A stretch of DNA of 64,000 nt, taken from positions 57,925,066 to 57,989,065 of the forward strand of contig OX411547.1 of the NCBI GenBank assembly GCA_948146395.1. Reading direction: 5' to 3'. The translations under genes were made by a program, and so were the position numbers. Of this stretch, positions 34,901-43,900 are shown in pieces (positions within the stretch are counted from its first letter, which is position 1; each line of letters opens with the position of its first letter). The DNA is from Fragum whitleyi (lineage: Eukaryota; Mollusca; Bivalvia; Cardiida; Cardiidae). Under the pieces are notes generated by a model, which worked only from the letters and a program-made list of their open reading frames with translations, was not told the origin of the DNA and ran no database searches.

Positions 34901-37900
34901 ATTTGTACATTATATTTAGTACCCCGTCAGAATGCCGCACATATCCTTCGAGCTATAGGAGTAGAGAAATATATAAACAAGCAGATTCTGTAGCGAACGT
35001 TCAACTTGCCGATCGTCATATAATAACAAGGTGGTAAGAATGTAATGCTTTGCTTGTCGTTGTTTTTTCTTTCTAAACCTCGTTACTACAGCTTTAAACA
35101 AGCTGTAGTAACGAGGTTTTAGCAGAAAACTGACGAATAGTCTTGAAAAAAAAATTAAAATGTAGAGATGTAAGCCTGGTTAACAAAAGATTCATGACTA
35201 TGGCAACCATTTGAAGATTGTACAAACTCATTTTGCAGAAAATTATTTGTTTTGTCATTTCGTAACAAGTTTGACGCTTATCTGTACGGATATTTCAAAA
35301 CCTGATTCAAATTTTTATACGAAATTACACAAAAAATACATGATTGTCAAAAGCGCACAAGTAAAAAGCCTTTTTGACAGAGAGTTTTTCGTGATTATTT
35401 AGTGGTAACATATCATATTTTATATAAAATTCTTTGCAATTTGAAACAACGTTCAAACGTTGGGCGATCCGGACGAAGCCTAAACATGTCTTTGAAAAAT
35501 CAATCTTTTTCTGGCACAATAAATTGTACGAGTAATAATCCATTTATTTGCCCCATGTGACTGTTGTTTACCCAGTTTATTGCACGGTGCTAATTAGCCC
35601 CACGTGTTTTTGCTGATGACTTCTTGACTGATGGAATAAATTCATTAGTATTCCCAGGGTAGGTGCTAGTTAGTTCTTTAATGTTGATGAGCGTACAAAA
35701 TGCCGTTACTACCGACTAATAAACTAGTCAAGTATAGTTAAAATACACAAGAAAAACTGAGTGATCAAATGGCATTTTGTCTATCTATTTACATGTATAG
35801 ACAAAAATGACATTTGGCCACTCACTTTAAATTCTACACCTAAATCATATTCGGGTAACTGCTCACCAAACGATATTTTTACTGCTTTCATGTTTTATAA
35901 TCCAGTTCTAGGTATTACAAAAAAGTTTCGTTAAATCTGAATGGTTGAAAAAACACTGCACACTGAAAAATATAGAATTTTTAAATCTTGCGCACAAAGT
36001 AACGCAATTTAAATTTGTCTTATCCCTCCAGTGTATTAAAACACTGGACATGAGGAATCGGCCAAATACTTACAGAGAATACAGTTACGAACATCGTGAA
36101 ATTTTATAAGGTAAATGATTTTGGATGTTTTCGGGATGGACTTGAATGAGTATAATTAGCGAGAGTTGAACGTTATTGAAGGGAGGTAATAGAACTCTGC
36201 TCATATCATTCAACTTAAGTCCATACGAGCAAGGATAGTTAAGATTTTGTGGTTTTGTACGGGGATTTAACGCCACTTTCATAATTGTTGCAGCTATATC
36301 GCAGTCGCTGTTGCACCTATCCGTGGTTACTTGTCGTTTCTGACACCAGTGCAATAAAAAACATCATAATATGACCTACGTCGCGGGAGTGATATAAACC
36401 CGTTGAATATTTTTGATATTACACGGGTGTTATTACACTAGTGGAATAACTATGCAAATGAGCTCAGAGCGAATAGCAACGCTATTTTGTAAACGCGAAA
36501 ATGACGTCATAATGCTTTTATTGTGACGTCAGTTTTTAACGGCGTTATACATTTCGCAGCAAATAGAAACTTTGAATTTCAAGATTTTTGACGATTTTTC
36601 GCAAAGATTCGGGTCATATTATAAATAGCATATAAAATTTGTGCTAATGAAATACAGAATTTATCAAACTCGTCATCTATAAACAAATAAAAACTCGGCG
36701 TAGCCTCGTTTTTATCTGTTTATAGATGACTCGTTTAATAAATTCAGTATTCCATGACCACTCATTTGATATCCTCTATTTTCATTCAAGCCAAGAGCTG
36801 ATATTCAACGAATGCATACTACTGGTAGGAGACAAATGATCCGTGTTACTATGGTTATATATAATACATACTAAGTGTATTATATGTAAAAAAATATCTA
36901 ACGAGGTTGGGAGAATTGAAAATTGACGAAGCTATGCCGAGACAATTATCAATTCTCACAACCGAGTTAGATATTTTTTCATACAATACACTAAGTATGT
37001 ATAATATTTGTCTCATAACCTCTATTTGTCTTCTTTTCGTCGATGTTTCTAACTGTAATGCAATTTTCTAAAAATAACCACATTATATCATTGTTCTAAA
37101 ATTAACTATGTGATATCATACAAAATATCACACAGGATGTTATCACACGGATATTGGTATAGTTATAAGATAAATAGTAAAATGTCGGATTAAAGATTGT
37201 CGAGCCGGGGTTCGAACGCACAACCGCGGTATTGACAGCAATACCGATTGAGCTAAATTTGCTCGGATCGAATGTCTAATATAATTGTTGTATCTATTCG
37301 CACTTTTCATCGTTGTTAATTCCTCCCGTATGTTTCTACACGATGCCTTCTCATAGCTAACATTTTGTTGTTAACGCAATTAACAGTTTTATTACGCTTA
37401 TTTCCACGATTGTATTATCCATGATTTTTGCCCTGGCAGGGCGGGGCCTAAGTAATAGGTCGTTGCAATTAAGATAAAGGTAAATCAGCTTTTATTTACC
37501 ATTTCGTATTTCTATAGATAGTCGACATAAATAGTTTGAGACCTTAAATCGTAGGTTGGTTACCAAACCCTCGTAACTTCACAGGCTTTCAGCTTGTCCA
37601 AGCTGAGGTAACCAAACGATTAAATGTGTTCACTTTCTCTTAGCACCTAAATCCTTTTGGTTTTAGGGTACAATTATTTGCACGCGTAAACGATATTTGC
37701 GGACTAACTTTAAAATTATCCCGAAACATTCCCTGAAAAGTAAACTCGCCAAATTACGTCACGTCTTAGCCACGCCCTGGCAGTTGAAAAATGACACAGA
37801 ACAACGAAGATGCTTGCTCTGTGCAAGTCTTCACTTAAATAGGGTCATCGGGTTCTGCGTTCAAGCATGACAATTCAAAAATGAAATTGGGGTAAAAGTA

Positions 37901-40900
37901 AACAACGTTTGGCTTTGAACCAATATTTGATATACCACCGATATCAGATTTTAGATATTTGCACACAAAATGTATCATTCAGATATTGTAACAGAATTTG
38001 TGCCAGAGTTTTTGACTTGTCATTGTATTCATCATGTAAGGATATCTTGTTTACGTTCTTCTTTAATGAAACCCAGCATTCTCAATGATTATAATGAAAA
38101 TAACACTGGTGAACGTAAACGTCCACCAGAAATGTGATCCGTTTTTAGCTCACCTGAGCACGAAGAGCTCAAGGTGAGCTTTTGTCGTTAGGTCGATGTC
38201 TGTCGTCATTCGTCCGCCGTGCGTCGTCCGTCGTGCGACTTGGGACGTCCGTCGTCAATATTTACCTTATATGCCCTGTAGAGTTCACATTATTTTGCCC
38301 GATCAACCTGAAAATTGGTCAAAAAGATTGTCTTGTTGATATCTCGGACAGCTCTGAAATTGTGTCTACTGGGGTCAAAAACTAGGTCACTGGGTCAAAT
38401 CTTAGAAAACCCCTTTTGTCAGATCAATCTGAAAATCGTTCATAATGATTTACCTGGTGAAATCTGTGAGGAACTTGAGAAATGGGTCAACTGGGGTCAA
38501 AAAATAGGTCACAAGGCCAAGCCTTTGTATGCTCTCTCTATGTCACATTTGTAGCCCAATCAACCCGAAAATTTGCCAAATTTTCTTGTTGCGTAGAATC
38601 AACAGCATTGTTTCTCATTATCCTTTCAAAGCCTGTTTTAAGCAAATTTTAGACAGTTCACTTAGATGAGCGATAAGGGCCACTATGGTCCCCTTGTATC
38701 TCTATACATATACCTGTTGTTCCTTAATCAATTTTCGTAAGTTTCGAGTCATTTTCCTATTTCTAAAAGACCATTGGTATTTTATTGTGCGTTTTTATAC
38801 AATCAATGGGTCATTTAGATACTGTAACAGAATTTGTGCCAAAGTTTTTGACCTGCCATTGTATACAGCCCGTAAGGAGATCTTGTTAACATTACTCAAC
38901 ATAAAACCCATGGTGAAGCTCCACTGAAGTTGTCAAAAGAACTTAATCCTTTCCTAAACTCTGTTTGTCATGCTAACAGAAAGGCTGAAAATTGATAAAA
39001 ATCTTAGAAAAAAATGTTCTCCTCCTAAACCACTGGGCCAATCAACCTGAACCTTTGTAGGTATCGTTTTGTGAAGCTCTACCAAACTTGTTGTAAAATT
39101 ATTCCACCCAAAATTCTGGTTGCCATGATAACGGAAAGGCATAAAATTCATGATAATCTTAGAAAAAAATCATATCCTCCTAGACCATTTGGGCTTATCA
39201 ATTTAAACTTTGCAGGTATTTCCCTTGTGTGAAGCTCTACTAAAATTTTTATTATAATTTAATTCAGTCAAAAACTCTGCAAGCAAAAGTCACAAAAAGC
39301 GTAGACAAAAAAATCTTCTATGCCTAAACCATCGGGCCAATTAGGTTGAAACTTTATAGGGATGTTCCCAGGGTGAGGCTCTACCAAATTTGTTTGAAGT
39401 AGCTAAAAAAGTCTTCTTCTCTAACACATTTTGGCCTGATACCTATCTTTTTAGCTCACCTGAGCACGTAGTGCTCAAGAAGAGCTTTTGTGGTCGAGTG
39501 ATGTCCGTCGTCCATCGTGTGTCGTGTCACGTCAACATTTACCTTGTATACACTCTAGAGGCCACATTTTTGCCCGATCAACCTGAAATTTGGTCAGAAT
39601 GATGATCTTGATGAAATCTCAGACAATTTCAAAAATGGGTCAAGTGGGGTCAAAAATGAGGTTACGGAGTCAAATCTTAGAAAAACCTTGTAGACACTCT
39701 AGAAGCCAGAATTGTTGCTCAATCAAATTGGTCAGAATGATTGTTTTGATAAAATCTAGGTCAAGTTGAAAAAATGGGTCAAATAGGGTAAAAAATGATG
39801 TCACGGGGTCAAATCTTAAAAAAACCTTGTATGCACTCTAGAGGCCATGTTTTTTCTCAATCAACCTGAAAATTGGTCAGAATGGTCATCTTAATGAAAT
39901 CAAAGTCACGTTTGAACTTAAGTCAATTGGGGTTAAAAATGAGGTCACGGAGTCAAATCTTAGAAAAACCGTGTAGACACTTTGGAGGCCATATTTTTTG
40001 CTCAATCATCCTGAAATTTGGTCAGGATAAATGTCTTGATGAAATCTAGGTTAAGTACAAAATTGGGCCAAATGGGGTCAAAAATGAGGTCACGGGGTCT
40101 AGTCTTAAAAAATCCTTGTAGACACTCTGGAAGCTATATTTGTTTGCTCAATCAACCTGATATGTTCAGAATGAACATCTTGATGAAATCTAGGCCAAGT
40201 ACAAAATTTGGTAAAAAATGAGGTCACTGGGTCAAATCTTAGAAAAACCTTGTAGACACTCTAGAGGCCATGTTTTTTCTTTATCAACCTGGAAATTGGT
40301 CAGAATGATATTCTGAATGAAATCTAGGTAAAGTTTGAAATTGGGGCAATTGGGGTCAATTTGAGGTCACGGGGTCCAATCTTAGAAAAAAAACCTGAAT
40401 GCAGTGTAGAGGCATAATTCTTTTGCCCAAACAACCTGATTTTTTTCAGAATTCTTCATCCTTCTAAGTCAACTTTAAACAAATTTTGACAGTTCATTCA
40501 GGTGAGCGATTTAGGGCTTCCATGGCCCTCTTGTTTCTGTTTCAGAATTGATTCATGTTATCTACCACAATTATTGAAATTTTTATCCTGGATTCGAAAT
40601 AAATCCTATGCTTTCGGGCCACATCTAGGATAGAGGTGATAGAAGTTCTAAATCTTCAGAAACATGTATATAATATTCTAAATTTTTGGTATTGATTCTC
40701 ATTGATCTTGCAAAATAATTCGCAAAACATTTCATTCTTATGTTGAAAGTCATAGCTCTATGTTGTTTGATCCTGTATATGGCTATATGTCATAGAGAAA
40801 TGAAAAAAAATATAATATAAAAGAAACACACAAAAAACTTAAAGATTGGAACTAACATTCTTAGGTGAGTGATATGACCATCTCGATCCTCTTGTCTTTT

Positions 40901-43900
40901 TAAATGATTTTTTAAGACGCCGAGCTTCTCCACTATGACATATCTCTAATACACCGATATTTCATATTTGATGGCTCGTATTTATACAAACAATGTTTCA
41001 TTCTTTATCTTTATATCTGAACAAAACTGGTGCCAAAGTTTTTGACCTTCCAATGTATATGGACTATATCGACAATTTGATCACATTCTTTACCTATAAA
41101 ATGGTTTCAATAATAATCTCATTTCAATAATTTACTCTTCTAAAGCGCGATTTTCCTGTTGTATTTAGGGTTTTTGCAGACAATGTGGACTAAGATCAGC
41201 CTGCACAGATGTGCAGACTGATCTTAGTTTGTATTGCCTACTTTTCACTTAATGATCTTATTAAAAAAAAACTTGACCAAGATTGTGGAAATGTCCTAAA
41301 AATTAAACATGTGTTAAAAATTAAATTCAGCATGATTAGTTTTAAGATACCAATGACCTGTCTTGTGAAAAGGACTCTTCGTGCCAATCAGCTAAACAAA
41401 TGTGAGCCGGAAAAATGGACCATCTGGGGAGAACGAAATAGTCTGACTGAATTATCGCCCTTTTTAACTACTAAAGGACGGCAACAATGACGCGGGTCAA
41501 TCGCGCTATGCTTCTTTCACGAAAATTGCGGTTTCAAAACTAACGACTTATGGTCCGAGTCGGTGATATTAACACATCGTTAAGACGGCTAAGTCGAGAG
41601 AAATTTCGTAATGTAGTAACTTTGTAATCTTTACAAAAAGATATATTGACAATATTTTACTTTTGAAAATACTACTATCACATTATTCTTTTTTTGTTTT
41701 GTTTCATCAGTGACTTATAGACCCATGTGGCCGGGTGTTATTTATTCATTATTTGTAAACTGTATTGAATGTCTGTAACACATTGCACGTCACTTTAATA
41801 AAAAAAATTACTTACTTACTTAGTCGGGCTGGTCAGACTACGCGGACTTCGCTGGTTGATCTGGGTTGTCACTTTTCGCAATTTTCCTGCGATTTTGGTG
41901 GAAGAAGACAGATTACTTTTCTTTTTCGCACCTTTTGCGATCTTTTGTCATAAGATCACTTAGCCTATAGTTACATTGTATGGCATTATGTCCTTTCGTC
42001 CGTGTATATGTTCGTAAATGTGACATTTTTTATATGCACTCGAAAATTTTGAAGCCGTTGGGAAATGTCTTTCGTTTCGAAGACTTAGACCCATCGACTA
42101 AAAACGAACTTTGTCCTCAGAATTTTTATGGGGTGTATAAAAAGGGCTTTGGAAGTGATCTTTTCCGAAAAAAAATGTTGCTTTTACATCACAAGTTTAT
42201 ATATTTCAAGCGCTTTATTTAAATGGCAGAGAATATTTTGATGGGATAAAAACGAAAGCTTAAAAGGTCGTTACTTGAAGGAAATGTGAGATTTTTTTTT
42301 TAAAATTTATTTTTAGAAATTCCAAGCAAGGTTTCCAATAATTATTATACATGTACTTATTCTTTCGCAAGTTACTGAGAAAAAAAAACGTTGTATTATA
42401 CGCGACTTTATTTTCGAATACGATTTTAGGCAATAACTTGAAGGATTTTCTCTTAAAAAAGTAAAAAACGAAGGAAAGAAAAAAGGTTGATCGTTTTTCG
42501 AATACGTTAAAATGTGTCGAGGAAGCATATTTTATTTTGTCCCTGAAGTCCCTCAGTCACATTGAAGAAGGATAAAGAATTGTCAATATTGGTTTTATAC
42601 ATGATTTGTATCTCTCCTCTTCTGAGACGTATTGTGACGTTTAGTTTGGTCGATAGTATCTCTCCGAACCCTCTCGCTATGGCCTCCCTTTATTCATTTG
42701 ACATTTATTTTATTTTTGGGGCGAGCAAAGGGCCGTACCTACAGCTTAAATAAGCTTATTTAAGCTGTAGTTACAACATTTTGCTCGCGAGACCTTTAAT
42801 GAATTTTGGTCGATCCTGGGACCCTCCCGCCATGTTCTCCCTTCAACATCTTGGCATCAATCTTTGGAAACGTAAAGGATCGTTACTACGGCTTAAATAA
42901 GCGTAGATCAGCTTATTTGAGCTGTATATTGAGACATTTTGCTCGCGAAACGTATTGTGGGGTTAAACGTAGGACAAAACGTCTTTGGGCGAGCAAGGTG
43001 CTCGCAACTACAGCTTAAATAAGCAATATAATGATATAACGGTAGGTGCAGCAATTTGATCACACATGACGATATGATAAAAAGAGCTTTAGTTACGACA
43101 TTTTGATCGTCAACCAACATTATGATATCGTAAACTTAACCTAACATCTTAACCTATTAAACACTGCGGGTACCTTACGGAGAGACTCGACTGCACTGAT
43201 TTCATGTTCCTGTGAGAGAGGGGCAATGGCTTCAATCTACTGCTTCCCCATGAATTCTACAGTTTGTTGGACTGGTACTATTTATTAATACTTTTTTTTA
43301 CTGACAGTCCCCGAAACCCATTTATCTTATTATAAATTTAATATTAAGTCACAATTTAAAGAGAAGTAAGAGTCACTTACCCTTTGTTCAGGATAACAAA
43401 ACGGTGCAAAACTGTTTGCATTCCTGCTTTGAACGCAAGTGTACGTGCAAGGCGGGGTATAATTTGCAAACAGTTTGCACCATTTTGTCACCCTGAAAGA
43501 AAGATAGGTTTGCGACATAGCTGGAAGCCTCATATACTTTTAACGTTCTGTTCACAATGTAGTGATGTCAACATGAAAGAAAAAGTCAAAAGGGGCGAGT
43601 TAAACGTCGTAGTAACAGCTTGGATAAGCTCTAGCTGCCGACGATTTGATATCCCTTCCACAAACAAGATAAGAAAAAAATGCGAAAATGACTATGATCA
43701 ACATATCTTCCAGTTAAAAAGAATGATATGATTAGTAAAACTATCTTTAATTGACGACTGTGATATGTCTATTTGTATTTAGTCCGTAAACCAAATATGT
43801 AAGAGGATTCTTAGCATATATCAAGATATTGCCACGCAATATTTTTCCCTTGTGTATTTTCAGGTCCAATCAAATGTTACTACTGCTTTGGTGACGCGCG

